This document shows positions 34,600 to 45,735 of a stretch of DNA of 64,000 nucleotides, one piece after another (the stretch's first letter is position 1; each line of letters opens with the position of its first letter). The DNA is taken from positions 20,142,173 to 20,206,172 of the forward strand of contig OZ017798.1 of NCBI GenBank assembly GCA_963969395.1, read 5' to 3'. The notes below the pieces were generated by a model. It was not told the origin of the DNA. It searched no databases and saw only the letters and a program-made list of their open reading frames with translations. The position numbers and the translations under genes were made by a program. The stretch is from Pseudoscleropodium purum. Lineage: Eukaryota; Streptophyta; Bryopsida; Hypnales; Brachytheciaceae.

Positions 34600-34870
34600 T
34601 GGTTAAATGGATGTTCTTCAAATTTTGACACATAGTGGATATTTTGACTTTTGTATGGAAGGAAAAAATTGGAAAAATTCAAAGGATAGACTAGAAGTTA
34701 TCCTACATGGCCAAAGAGTAGTGGGACAAGGTGGCAAGCGAGGAGGGGAGGGAGAGGATAGAAGGGAGACTTGGAGGTTGGGGTGTTCTTGGGGAGACGG
34801 GAAACTAGTGTAATTGTAGATCATTTTTTTTTCTTGTATAAAACAAGCCGTGTAGACTTTAGACAATCAC
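34600..34870. repeat. Distal tail of duplicon B
   Basis: It is homologous to 11560-11930 and 43480-43640. Confidence 0.6.
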
Positions 34871-35344
34871 TTACAAAATCATATATTGAAAAAATTTGGA
34901 TTTCTTATCAAATTAATTTTTTTTATTAGTCTTTATCTTTAAAACATTGACAATAACTAAGGAATAATTAAATTTAAATTTTAAATTAAAAAAATCCATA
35001 ACTTTTTACCATAGGTCCAAACACTACAAAACTAGCACAAATAGAAAGCTCTATGCGCAAAGGAGTGCAAGGGCTTTGTTTTGTGATGTTTGAACATGTG
35101 ATGGAAATGGCATTGTCAATTATAGTGGTCTACGACTTTTCAATTTGAAATTGCATAAGAGATAAATACATAGAGATAAAAATTTCCTCTCAACAAATTT
35201 GGCTCTTATACCCAAACACCGCTTTGCAGTTCTCTACATCTAGCCAAAACATAATCCGACGTATGTAATCATGCTCAAAGCATAGCAGATATTGCCCTCT
35301 ACTGGCAACAGGGCATGTACTAAAACAAGGCCGTTTAATTCTCA
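34871..35344. other. AT-rich spacer, then possible edge of the methyltransferase relic
   Basis: Nothing firm. A short minus frame ends at 35190, but it has no recognisable similarity. Confidence 0.35.
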
Positions 35345-36120
35345 TACCCCAGCTGCAGGAGACGACCAGCAATGGAGAGCTGCTCCCGCATGCACTGCGT
35401 CAATGGAGCCAATGCAAATGGTAACCTGGCAACATCTGCCCTTACCAAGGCTATGTTCCTGGGATCGATTATACACGCAAGAGGAGTAAATGTAACCAGG
35501 AAATAGAAGAAAGTATAACTTCACGGAGGGGATTCAGTGATTAATATCAAGTCAATTGCTGAAGATGCATCTTGCTTGATGAACTGATCAGTGTGACGGA
35601 GCATATTCTCTGATAAGTCAGACGCAATGACCGCGGCATAGTCTCCAGTCTGAGCAAAACGCCTGGCGAACAAGCCGCTTCCTCAGCTCACGTCAACGAG
35701 GACACCTCCTGCAACTGGCGCGCTTGAATTAATTACTCTTGAGCCTTCTTGAGCTACATGTATTAACAATCAACGCATGCTCTCAGATAATCTAGCAATG
35801 AAAGGTTGAAAACAGGGTTTCAGTAAAATTAGACTGTTTCAAGAACTTTTTAGGCGCCATAATTGAGAGCATATTCTGAAAGTCTAATTTTGAAATGCAC
35901 AAGGAAAGAGGGAACAAGACAACGAGCTGCAAGTCCGCAATTGAGAAGTGGAACAACAAAACATGGAGGCTGAGACATTGGCACAAGCGTAGAATAAATA
36001 ATCGTGAAGGCTGAAACCAATTACCTCCGCATCAGGACCTGAAAAATCCGCCAAAAGAATGAAGCTATTTCACCACCCTCGTTCATACGCAAATGTCATC
36101 AGTGGGCTCTTGAAACACAA
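35345..36120 (-). pseudogene. Plant chloroplast-type SAM methyltransferase (At2g41040/At1g78140-like), decayed
   Basis: Three minus-strand exon remnants are in the right order. Exon a (about 36120-36025) reads FKSPLMTFAYERGW, a stop, then FSGPDAE, and ends at a GTAATT donor. Exon b (about 35718-35545) carries the SAM-binding motif region GGVLVDVS, a stop, GSGLFARRFAQTGDYAAVIA, then SENMLR and FIKQD. Exon c (about 35490-35345) reads LVRADVARLPFA, shifts frame, then GSIDAVHAGAALHCW. These blocks are characteristic of the uncharacterised plastid methyltransferases related to UbiE/MenG. Lesions are TGA for an expected Arg codon in exon a, TGA at the cysteine of the DVSCGSG motif, and a frameshift in exon c. 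Downstream exons were not found. It is a pseudogene. Confidence 0.75.
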
Positions 36121-36715
36121 AGATCCAACCTCCAAATGAGAACCTAACCACATAGTCACAAAGAGAGGTATTGAAAATCGCCTCTGGCCAAAGAGCACAG
36201 AGCTCACAGAAGTCCATAGGTGGTGTCAGAGTGTGAGCTTTCTGTTCTGTAATCAAAGGCGATTCTCAATGGCAATTTGGAAACCCTAAGCAGGGGGGAA
36301 TATATTTTAAGGCAAGATTTTGGGAGTCAGAATTACGAGGGGCCCAATGGAAAGAAACAGGGAAATCTTACATTACAATAGAAGTTCAGAGCTCCGATAC
36401 CGCTAATGAGCTCCAACCGCCAAATGGGAACCCTAGAACATGGTCACATGCAAAAGGATGTCTGTGTTTTCATTATGCTACCAAAAGGGGTGTCAGAGTG
36501 CAAGCCTTCAGTTCTACCAAAAGGGGTGTCAAAGAGTGTGAGCTTTCTATTATGAAGCAAGAGGCAATTGTCATACACAAATTGAAAATTCTACAAAAGG
36601 GTTACTACTTTTAGGACAAGATTCACGACAAGATTTTAGGGATATAAAAAATGCAAGATGCAAAATGAAAAGGAACAATGAAATCTTGCACTAAAGTTGA
36701 GAGCTCTAACTCCCC
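36112..36715. repeat. Local duplication of ~300 bp units
   Basis: 36112-36400 and about 36404-36715 share the same order of blocks: CTCCAAMYGCCAAATG, GGTGTCAGAGTGTGAGCTTTCT, ACAAGATTTTRGG, GAAATCTTRCA and AGAGCTC. A short extra copy of CCAAAAGGGGTGTCA lies within (36480-36530). No credible gene. Confidence 0.6.
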
Positions 36716-36786
36716 TTATTGCAGCAATTAGTTCTTGTGTGGCGTAGACATTTCATACCTAAAAACTTAGCGCTAGTCATTGTAAT

Positions 36787-37105
36787 CATGGTTGTCATAG
36801 TGGACAGACGTCCGGTTCGTCCATCCATTAGAGGTCCCGCCCGTTCGACACAGTCAACACATAGTTGACTTTCTGATAACGGAAAAATAGGCCACGTGGA
36901 TGCCATGTGGATTAAGGAACATACTAGGCGCGGACGAAATCGTGAGGGCGCCCTGACCTAAACCCTAAAGGTGTCCGTACCCTGGATTTTGCATTCCGAG
37001 GTGACGTGTCATTCCGCAAAATTGCACAAGTTACAAAATTAAAGCCGTCCGGACCGTCCGTCCGTCCGGTCTGATGATCCTAACTCGCCCATTATAACAA
37101 CCATG
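36787..37105. mobile_element. hAT-type MITE (CATGGTTGTCATA ends), copy 2
   Basis: The element is 319 bp. It begins CATGGTTGTCATA and ends with TTATAACAACCATG. It is flanked by ATTGTAAT (36779-36786) and ATTGAAAT (37106-37113), an 8-bp duplication with one mismatch. Relative to copy 1 (3308-3545) it keeps about 80 extra interior bases, including a CCCTAAACCC-like stretch, so copy 1 is an internal deletion derivative or a sister lineage. Confidence 0.87.
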
Positions 37106-38489
37106 ATTGAAATTTTGTCTTACAACTTGCTCCCATTCAAAATGGTGAGATCAAGATACACATTTTTCTTGGAGAATCCCTTTTTGTAGCTCTTGCACAA
37201 GAATCCCAACCTTCTAATTATATCTTTACATATAACCAAACTAGATACCAATTCCAGCAACATTCTTAAAAGAAATTCAACCTAAAACCTTAGATCCAAC
37301 TCCTAACACAAAGAAGACTCAAGAATATTCAAGATGCTCCAATTTATAAACATTCTCTTCCTTAGACACACATCCTCTTACATCTAACATCTAGAAATAA
37401 AAAACCTTAGACATCAATTCCTCCAATAACTCTCTAATAGAGCCTCAAAAGCTTCTAAGCAAACAAACAATAGTAACAAACTATAGTAAACCATATTTCA
37501 ATCATATTAATGAGATACAAACCAAAAACTGATGAATAGTAAAAAAGATGAGTGTACTCATAAAACAACTCAATTAATGCTATACATAATGTAAACTAGC
37601 TGATTCTTCAAGTAGTTTTCATTCCACAAAGAATGCAAAGAAGAATAAATGATTATGTATTAAGTAAAACCAATTGGACCATCTATTCATAGAAATTGAA
37701 TGCAAATAGAACACCGCCAATGCTTCCAAGTGTTAGTTTTTGTTTCTTTGTCCTCACTTTCTTGCAATAATGTTTCAATGTCAATATCGTAAAAAAGCTA
37801 AAATTTGATGAAGGATAGTGTAATTTTGGCAATTTTTAGTTTTTCCAAGACATTGACAATGATAGTTTGATTTTCTGGAGATTTATTGGATGAATCATGT
37901 GCATCATGAATTCTAGTCTTTGGGCAAAGAAATTGAATTTAAAAATATATTACGTAGTTGCAAAATATAAATCAAATCACTATCCAATTCAACCAACATT
38001 TCAAATGCAAGGGCATTAAGATGTATCAATACTCCTTATTGCAACCTCTACTCTCTTTACAATGGCTAATGCTATCATATGCTCTCAATTCCAAAAAAGA
38101 ATTTCAAATATTATAAAAAACAACCTCATTTACATGTTTTGTTAAACTGTTGCTATTCTAAATTCTATAAATGTCAATTTCCTTCAATTTTGTGTACAAC
38201 AATTTGAAATGATGTATATTAATATGCCAAGGCATAAAAGGTATTTTTAGAGTTCTAAGAAAAATTTGACAAAAAATAAAGTAATTCCAATCATATTGAA
38301 CAAAATTGAGTTTTAGACATGGCTAACTTTGAAATTGATTTTCTTTCAAATCACAACTAATTTTTTTTTCAAATGTGTAGTATGTTGCAGACTACAACTT
38401 TCAAATATACACTTTTGGACTTTGTCCATTGATGCTTATAATCTGGTTGTTTGAATGAATTGAACATCTCCAATTTGTACTCAATATTG
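37106..38489. other. AT-rich spacer, no gene seen
   Basis: No protein-like frame and no recognised repeat. Confidence 0.45.
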
Positions 38490-39400
38490 GTTGTCATTGT
38501 AAGCACTCCATAGTCTACAATCGAAATGTTGAACAAAGTGTTTTTCGGTAATGTTTTGTCCGCCAAGTATTCGTTTCATTCTTCCAAGGTAATATTAGAA
38601 TTTTTAAAAGATAACTTCCCTTTGATGAAATTTAGGCGCATAAAATGCTGATTTGTAAAAAAGACATAAGCAAAAATGTGCAGACATTCCAAAAGGCCTC
38701 AGGCGTAACAGGTTTTATATGCAGAGTGCGGTAATCAAGCCAGGATTGTGGACCATATCCAATCCAATTTAACAAAATTGACTTTGTACGCTTTGCTTTC
38801 ACGAACGTCGAACTTGCACGTACGTACTCTTCGTAGTGTGGGATTCATGCATCGCAGCCAATACTTAGAGTCACCTGAGAAGTGCACGCATGCAGTGCTA
38901 TCTTTTAAGAGTGCTTTCATGAGCATCAAAGTCGGCATTTGAGCAACTTGATCTGTTGACTATCAAATTCTCCGGGAGGTATATTTTCATTCTTTGCATG
39001 ATGCGGTGTCCTCAGGAGAGGAAATCTCTGCGTCATGGAATGTGTGACTAACACGGTGCCATGCATCTTTTGCTCGTCAATCTTGGCCTTGCATCGATCC
39101 TCATGCATGCTCTACAGAACATGGTTCGATTAGCAGAAAGCCAACATGATTCTTCGTTCTTGTCTTGCGCTCTTTGGCCCGGAATGTAGCAAAAAGTGAG
39201 AGGAAACAGGGAGGAAGATGCTTGCGTAAGTTGCTATGGAGTTAGCAGAGGATACGTACGGTTTTGTAAAGCATGGGGTTCCATCCTAAGAAATTTCTCA
39301 AACAGCTAAAGTGTATTCTGCCTACAGTATATCTCAGTTGTTTACATTACCTAGGCTAAATTCCCAAGGTCACTTCAAATTTGCACGTACTTTGGCATGG
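38490..39400. repeat. Dispersed repeat R3, copy 3 (carries empty MITE site)
   Basis: It is homologous to 2565-3590 and 21880-22480. At 39273-39280 it shows the uninterrupted target ATGGGGTT of the MITE found in copy 1. It then runs on continuously into the part that in copy 1 is displaced to 4850. Its right edge meets a TTAA module at 39401. Confidence 0.75.
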
Positions 39401-39404
39401 TTAA

Positions 39405-39811
39405 AAAATTGAGTTAAATAAAGGACTCCATTTGAAGTTTATTTTCAAGTAGGGAATCCATAACTACCCACAAACTAGAACACTTCATAACTTTCATCTC
39501 ATAAAAATAAATGGAATGATTCAAAGCTTTCCATGTATATAAAAATGTAGAAAATCAATTTTTAATTTTAATTTTTGAAAAAAATGATTTTTTCAAAAGA
39601 AATTGGGCTGCTCGTCAAACATTGAAAATTACATATCATGCAATAACTTTTGAACCATGTAGTCAAAAGTTATGAAATTTTTTGGGTCTTAAAGAAACTC
39701 CTCGAACACATGTTGCATGAAAATTTTAAAGGAAAAAAATAAAAATTTCGTTTGTAGTGAGTTACCCAAAATCGCTATATTGTAAAAAAAAACAGTTTGG
39801 TCCTTTAGGGG
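39405..39811 (+). mobile_element. TTAA-family element, right part only
   Basis: It matches the right half of 44834-45731, and also 58650-59212 (shared GTAGTCAAAAGTTATGAAA with the latter). It ends GGTCCTTTAGGGG followed by TTAA at 39812-39815. The left part is missing and it begins at a TTAA (39401-39404). Duplicon C starts directly after its right TTAA. Confidence 0.6.
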
Positions 39812-40362
39812 TTAAATCATCTTGGATTATGCCACTAGCCGGTGAAAAGGGCCAAAACGACCCTACAACATAGTTTGATTGTTTTAGATTGAATCAAATG
39901 TTCACTTAGGTGACAACATAGTTCACTCAATTTACCACTTGCCTTTTAGAGTATTCAAATGACTACTTTTTCCTCACTTCGCTCCATTGATGCAAAATCT
40001 TAAAAAAACAACACTCTAACTACTTGCTTTTAAGTCCATTCTCCAATATTCAATTTTCATAAATAAAAAATATCATCTAAATCCAACCTGGGAACCCATA
40101 TCTATTTCCTAGCTATGACTGGAAAAATTCATGCAACATCCAATTGTCCTTCGAGTCATTGACTGTCCACCACATAAGAGAAGGGACTTTGTATTGCAGC
40201 TCCAACGGAGGACCAGACATTCATTTGTAATTTCACCGATTACCAGGACCTTGGATCCTGAACAATTTGTTGCTAATTCGCAGCGTTAGTTCACCACTTC
40301 CACTGCTGCCTTGCCCTGAATCCAAAGCTCTAAGCATATCGTGAAGATGGTGCCTGAGAATC

Positions 40363-40560
40363 TGGAACTGGAATGCCTCCAGGAGGCTGCAGCAACGACC
40401 TGAAGAGCGCTGCTACCACCAGAGCCAAACACATGAGAATAGCATTCACGGACATTGCAGTACTCTCTCTATATTACTGTAGCCAGTTCCAATTCGAGCG
40501 TGCCAAGAATGTCACAAGCGCCAAATAATTTTGACGTCGGGCTTCGTCAAAAGAAAACCT
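40363..40560 (-). pseudogene. Relic of ankyrin-PGG gene 2, PGG region (copy C)
   Basis: The minus strand reads DEARRQNYLALVTFLARSNW, NWLQ, a stop, then YRESTAMSVNAILMCLALVV and AALFRSLLQPPGG. This is the end of the ankyrin region plus the first PGG helix. It is clearly a paralogue of gene 1 (ARQNKF..FLEAS and LVGAALV..WLQPPGG) and not a second copy of it. The remaining helices are deleted, and sequence matching the common 3' flank follows directly. Confidence 0.7.
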
Positions 40561-41104
40561 TCAACCATGAAAAATGAATCCCTGATAACGGACCGGATAG
40601 AATCTCTCCTGGGCTACGTCCAAGAGTGTTTATCTACACCCGGTCATGACGGGGAGGTTCACAGAAATTGTGTGAGTAAACTAGTGTAGCACCCCTCGAG
40701 GACTGAGATATCAAGTTTTGGCCTCATGTTTTAATGAGCCAGATTGAATTGGTTCAATTTGGATTTTCATTTGACCAACACAGGTAATGCTCTTCACTGA
40801 TTCTGGTGACATGAAAAATGACCTCATCTAAATTATAATTTTCACAATACGATCAATTGAAGTGTCCCATTTCTAACTTGGGATCTTTTGTCATTTAGGG
40901 GTTAATGTACGACTGATAAAAAATCCTCTGAAATTGCACCTCGTGCACCTCATCAAATCTTCCAAAGTGCAAACACATGATCATGGTCCCTCATTTCTTT
41001 GTTTTCTTTCCTTTGATAGATCAGTAACCTTCCATCTGAAACAGGAGTACGTACCAGAGGAAAGGAAATAAGAATCAATCAAGAAATATCCCCACGAGGT
41101 CCTC

Positions 41105-42253
41105 TTATTCCCAGTACCTAAGAAAAATATAAATAAACCCAGTAATAAATGGAGGAAGTAAAACCACAATCACTCTATCAAATCTGTTTCTTGACGCAAC
41201 CTTGTCGAAGACTAACGCTCTAGCAAATGTGAAGGCGAGAATGAGACATGCAAGGGCCATCAGCAGACAATATCGCGCAACGTTAAGGGTCCGTCGCAGC
41301 AGCCGCAGATCGACTTTCAAGGATGCGTCTGTGTACGGGAATGTTGCGAAAATTCCAAGGACAAGGGACACCACAGAAAACGCAAAAGCAAACGCGACAG
41401 ACAAATAAAATCTCGTATATCCACTCCGGTCGGAACTAAGTGACGACGAGGGCGCGGAAGGGCTTGGAGATGGTGCTCCAGAGTCTGAGTTCGGCATGCC
41501 TCCAGGAGGCTGCAGCCACGCGCCGAAGGCCGCTGCTGCCACCAGGGCCGCACCCACGAGGATAGCATTCGCGGAAGTGGCGGTCCTCGTTCTTTCTTGC
41601 TGCAGACAGTTCAAATCCGAGGCTTCCAAAAAGTCTTCAAGGTCCCGAAACTTGTTCTGTCGGGCTATGTCCAAGGGGGTCGAATTACTCCAGGTCATGG
41701 CAAAGATGTTCACAGGGTCGGACGCAAACTCCACTTGGCAAGGCTGTCGCAGCAGGAGCCTGGCTATGGCTGTGTGCCCGCTCATGGCAGCCAAGTGGAG
41801 AGGTGTGCAACCGCCGTAGTGGTCACCGAGATCATCTGGCTCACTGGTGGCTGCAAGAAATTTGTCCGGGAGCACCAACGAAGACATCGTGAGGAGTCTC
41901 ACAACTTTCTCGCGCGAATGCCGGACGGCCAAGTGCAGCGGGGTGTAGCCAAAGCAATCCTTGGCGTTCACAACCTCTCTGGAAATCTCTGGGCGGCTCA
42001 ATAAGAATTCCACAATCTCTTCGTGCCCCTTCATTGCCGCCAAGTGGAGAGGAGTTCGGTTGAAGTACACGGCACGTCCAGCTTTGAAGTCTAGAGGATG
42101 GTTGCCGCTCTCCAGTTCAGTCCGCAACAGGTCAAGATTCCCCAACCTCGCTTGCTCGAGAACAGTCGGTGGGACAAGCGGATTTGCTGCCGGGAACTCT
42201 CGGTTCCCATTCTCGACATCTCCTGGAGCCTCGTTTTCCTCCGCGTTGGCCAT
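41105..42253 (-). CDS. Ankyrin-repeat PGG-domain membrane protein (gene 1, intact copy C)
   Basis: A single-exon frame of 382 residues from the conserved start MANAEENEAP. In-frame upstream ATGs at 42271 and 42310 would give 388 or 401 residues, but they are not shared by copies A and B. Ankyrin repeats are visible at about 66-93 (RTPLHLAAMKGHEEIVEFLL), 102-125 (GYTPLHLAVRHS), 147-170 (GGCTPLHLAAMSGHTAIARL) and a degenerate one near 190-212. The PGG motif LQPPGG is at 247-252. Four hydrophobic segments lie near 228-247, 282-304, 327-349 and 360-378. Plant proteins of this kind (ACD6, ITN1) sit in membranes and act in defence or stress signalling; the role here is inferred only from architecture. 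The protein is shorter in ankyrin content than ACD6. It is the only undamaged member among five or more family copies in the window. Confidence 0.9.
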   Translation of the reverse strand: MANAEENEAPGDVENGNREFPAANPLVPPTVLEQARLGNLDLLRTELESGNHPLDFKAGRAVYFNRTPLHLAAMKGHEEIVEFLLSRPEISREVVNAKDCFGYTPLHLAVRHSREKVVRLLTMSSLVLPDKFLAATSEPDDLGDHYGGCTPLHLAAMSGHTAIARLLLRQPCQVEFASDPVNIFAMTWSNSTPLDIARQNKFRDLEDFLEASDLNCLQQERTRTATSANAILVGAALVAAAAFGAWLQPPGGMPNSDSGAPSPSPSAPSSSLSSDRSGYTRFYLSVAFAFAFSVVSLVLGIFATFPYTDASLKVDLRLLRRTLNVARYCLLMALACLILAFTFARALVFDKVASRNRFDRVIVVLLPPFITGFIYIFLRYWE

Positions 42254-42615
42254 GTCCCTCGTCCTCCCCATCGAGCTCACAGAATTATGGATCGATCTGC
42301 ACCAAATCAAACCAAATGATGCTCCAGTGAGGCCGAGAACCGGAATTTAACAAGAACTACAAATCGAACCAGCTGGCTTCTGGATCTCACGCTCACTTCA
42401 TCCCAATATTACAGATAACATATAGATGCTATTGCACCTAGTGTGAAGGAAAATGGAACTAATTAACCCGGGTTCCACATGACCACAGCGACTCCGAACA
42501 ACGGCGGAGATCGAATTGGAAGGTTGAGGATCCCCAAGGCTAATCAATTCGATCAAACCTCACCCGCTACCCGCCAGGGCTCGATCTCGTATACGTAGGG
42601 AACGCGGTGCTGATC

Positions 42616-42634
42616 GTTTTATTTAAGCCAATGG
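42616..42634 (-). promoter_or_regulatory. Possible TATA-like/ATTGG motif of gene 1C
   Basis: On the minus strand, ATTGG is followed closely by TTAAATAAAA, about 365 nt upstream of the start codon. The equivalent ATTGGCTTGAATAAA is kept in duplicons A and B. The conservation may reflect only recent duplication, so this is a weak call. Confidence 0.25.
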
Positions 42635-43042
42635 AGAACAAATGCGGAATATGATGCTCTTGATTATTGATCGATCACTACTACGCAAGCTCACGCATGC
42701 TCCTACTGTAGCTAAAAATTCCAGACTTCCATAACTATTCACAAATCGTTTCTACTGTTCTCCCAAGCCCCAAGTTGCCAAATTTCCAACTTTGCTACTT
42801 TTGAAAGCACCTATTTTCCTTTTTTACTGAGTCAACAATACCAGGATTTTATTTCATTGTGTCCAGCGTACGCGAGTAAAATTACGCTGGGCATGCTGGA
42901 AGGATATACTCTTGAGGTTCCCTAGTCCGCACGAAGATGCCTCTACTGAACTCGACCATAAAACTGGTCGAATTCTGAAGCCAAGCTGAAAAGATTTCAG
43001 CTGAAGGCGGATTAAAGTGTGTCATCTGGATGCCCTCAAAAC

Positions 43043-43268
43043 TCGCCCTGGGAGGATTGCCCCTCTATTGCCCCACCAGAGGGTAAATGTCAAAAATTGT
43101 TCCCTATTTTGTGCCGCTTAAATCGACGTGACCCTTGACTAATTTGGGGTCTCTGATTGCAAATATGAATTCAGAATTTGCAAATTTTATCATATGTGGC
43201 AAATAAAAAATTTCAGGGTTTTCTACAAGGATAAAATACAGGGCAATAGATGGGTCAATCCTCCTTGG
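43043..43268. mobile_element. TIR MITE with 10-bp target duplication (MULE-like)
   Basis: The element is 226 bp. It is flanked by a perfect CCCTCAAAAC at 43033-43042 and 43269-43278. Duplicon B has that 10-mer once, uninterrupted, at 34181-34190. Near the left end lies GGAGGATTGCCCCTCTATTG; the right end in reverse complement has GGAGGATTGACCCATCTATT, giving inverted ends of about 28 bp. A 9-11 bp duplication is typical of Mutator-like elements. It is non-coding. Confidence 0.85.
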
Positions 43269-43650
43269 CCCTCAAAACCTTTGCACAAAAGTTTCTCGTG
43301 TAATTTTTTTCTTAGGAGTTGCTTGGACATATTCATACTTTCCAGTAGTTGACAATTTTGGAAATGGAGTTGGAAATTCTCTTATTGTAATGTGGTTGAA
43401 TTATATATAGAAGATGATGCTTAACTTGTGAAAGAATGGAATGATGTTGAACAGTTGAACATATGCACGTGATCTCAGGTAGGTGTGTATGAAGTCATTT
43501 TTTTAATGGATGTTTCTTCAAACTTTGACAAGGTGGGTATTTTGGCCACCTTTGGAGGGGATCCAATGGGTGCATTAGAAGTTATTCTACATGGCCATGG
43601 TGGTAGGCAAGAAGGGGAGGGAAGGAAGGAGTGATCCCTAAACTAGCTAA

Positions 43651-44822
43651 AATTAGTTGAGTTTTTGCCCAAAAAAATCTTGTGCTACTAGCTAGTACAT
43701 TGTAACAAAGGGCCTTCAATGTAAACATTTTAACCAAAATTGCAACAAACAATAGAATTTGATAGTGAATTGCAATTTCTTCCTTATTGAAATTAGTATC
43801 TATTAAATTGTCAATTTTGTATTATAGTACTTCCAATAATCTTTGACAACTTGCAAAATCCTTTCTTTTCTAGTTTTTTTCTTGGATATTTCTCATTCTC
43901 AAGGTAGCCAAAGTTAATGCATGTTTGTCTTGAAAGTAACATATTGCACTAGAAGAGAGGGAGGGGAATCCAATGATCTGCTAGGTTCATTTGGAAGGCA
44001 AGTGGCAAGCCTTCCATGGTCTTGGAAGAGGGAGACTTGGGAGTAGAAGGTTCTTAAGTAGATTGGAAATTAATATAACCATGGGTCATATTTTTTTGTG
44101 TTATGAAAAAATTTGTGCTTGTAGAAGATGGTGTAGTGTATGTTTCACCATTCGGATTTCCTTAAGAAAACTTCCTCCATATACAAAAATTGTATAATAG
44201 TTGTGAGATTATAATAAGAGAAATGTAAATTTTCTATTTTTAGTATATTACCCTCCCCACAATGTTTCAGAAATTTGCACATAAATTTTTTGGGGGATTG
44301 GAGGTGATATGAACTACAAATTCTGTTAGCACACTAAAATGCACTTCCAAAAAACTTAATTTCACATGAAAAGCTTTAAAATTCATTACACAACCTACCT
44401 TACAATTGTTGAGATGAATTTTTTTATAAGTATAAATTACAAATAACTCCAAATCAACACTTGCATGTTTAAATTTTTAATGGTGAAAATCATGAAAACA
44501 CTTTACACTTTCTATTGGGACCATTTTCAAAGCAAACGGATAAGTACAAGTTTTTAGATCTCAAATCAAGTGAAATTGCTCAAAGTTGGGAAATGAAGTA
44601 AAATTAACAAGTTTAATTCTTCCACTAATGGACATATATGGCTTTGGAGACCTCTCAACAATCAAGTATGTACCTTTTTTAGTGAAGAATGAAAGTTTTC
44701 AATAGACAATCCCAAAAACTACCCAAATTTTTTTTTAAATGGTCAAATGAGTTTAATTGCCCATACCAAAATGAGCCTGAAATTTTGAATTGACCATATG
44801 TGTTCAATTTAGCACTTAGGGG
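43651..44822. other. AT-rich spacer, no gene seen
   Basis: No gene. The stretch ends with CACTTAGGGG next to TTAA (44823-44826), which looks like the right end of another module whose left end I could not place. Confidence 0.4.
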
Positions 44823-44833
44823 TTAAGTGATAA

Positions 44834-45731
44834 CCTCTAAAGTTCCATCACTATATTTTCATTAAAAATGCTAAAAAATTGCCCATTATTAGTATAAGTA
44901 CCAAATTTTAGAATAATAACTCTTTTTCTCACAAGTAACCATAGCTTCTTATAGTATGTTGGCTTCAAAACATGTTGTAAAAAATCCAAAAATTTTCACC
45001 CCATAGATTGCAAGATATAAGCATTCAAATTCACTAAAATCATTTTTTTGGCCCTGTGAAAGGTAGGTCAACTCCACTTTACAAGCTCTTTTTTCTAAGG
45101 AAAAATGTCCAAAATTGTGGTGCTTATTTGTATTGTTTTTCCTAGACAAGTTGGCTACATGCTTGAAAAATTTCAGACCATTTAGAATTGTACTACATAT
45201 AGGGAAAAAATAGTGAATAGACAATAGTAGAGAATGATTTAAAATACTAAATTATTAAGAATTTAATTATGGAATTGAAAAATGCCAATCCCAATAGTTG
45301 CAATGTTGTAATAAATAATCTACATCCTATGTTTTTATTTTTTTCTACAAGTATTGAAAATTGAGTAAGATAAAGGACTTCAAAGTTCGTTTTAGAGTAG
45401 AGAATCTGTAACTACTCACAAACAAAAAATCCTTATAACTTTTGATTCATTGATCAAAATGGAATGATTAAAAGCTTTCCACATATATATAACTCAAGAA
45501 AACCAATTTCAAATTTTCTTTTTTCAAAGAAATAATTTTTTCGAAGTTGCCTAGAGCCCCAGATTGCCATTTATGAAAAAAAAGTAATATATTTGGCCAT
45601 AACTTTTGACTCCTATTTCCAAATGTAAAAGACATTCCTTGTCCCCACCTTTTATAAAATTAGGGCTAGAAACATGAAAATTTTCAATCACATGTATATG
45701 CCCAAAATTGCTATGTAGCCAAAAAAACGAT
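44834..45731 (+). mobile_element. TTAA-family element, near full length (~0.9 kb)
   Basis: The left end CCTCTAAAGTTCCATCACTA corresponds to the left end of 12356. The interior matches 56780-57706 in reverse complement, with shared motifs GTACCAAATTTTAGAA and AATGATT before the middle. The right inverted end is lost, but a TTAA (45732-45735) marks the edge where the truncated ankyrin pseudogene D starts. Short frames inside are incidental. Confidence 0.65.
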
Positions 45732-45735
45732 TTAA

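Larger units (their letters stand above)
39816..43650. repeat. Duplicon C (ankyrin-PGG segment, intact gene 1)
   Basis: It is paralogous to A and B. Its left edge lies immediately after the right TTAA of a module, at ATCATCTTGGATTATGC. It contains a relic of gene 2 (40363-40560), the intact gene 1 (41105-42253), the gene-1 upstream region and a 226-bp MITE (43043-43268). Confidence 0.8.
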
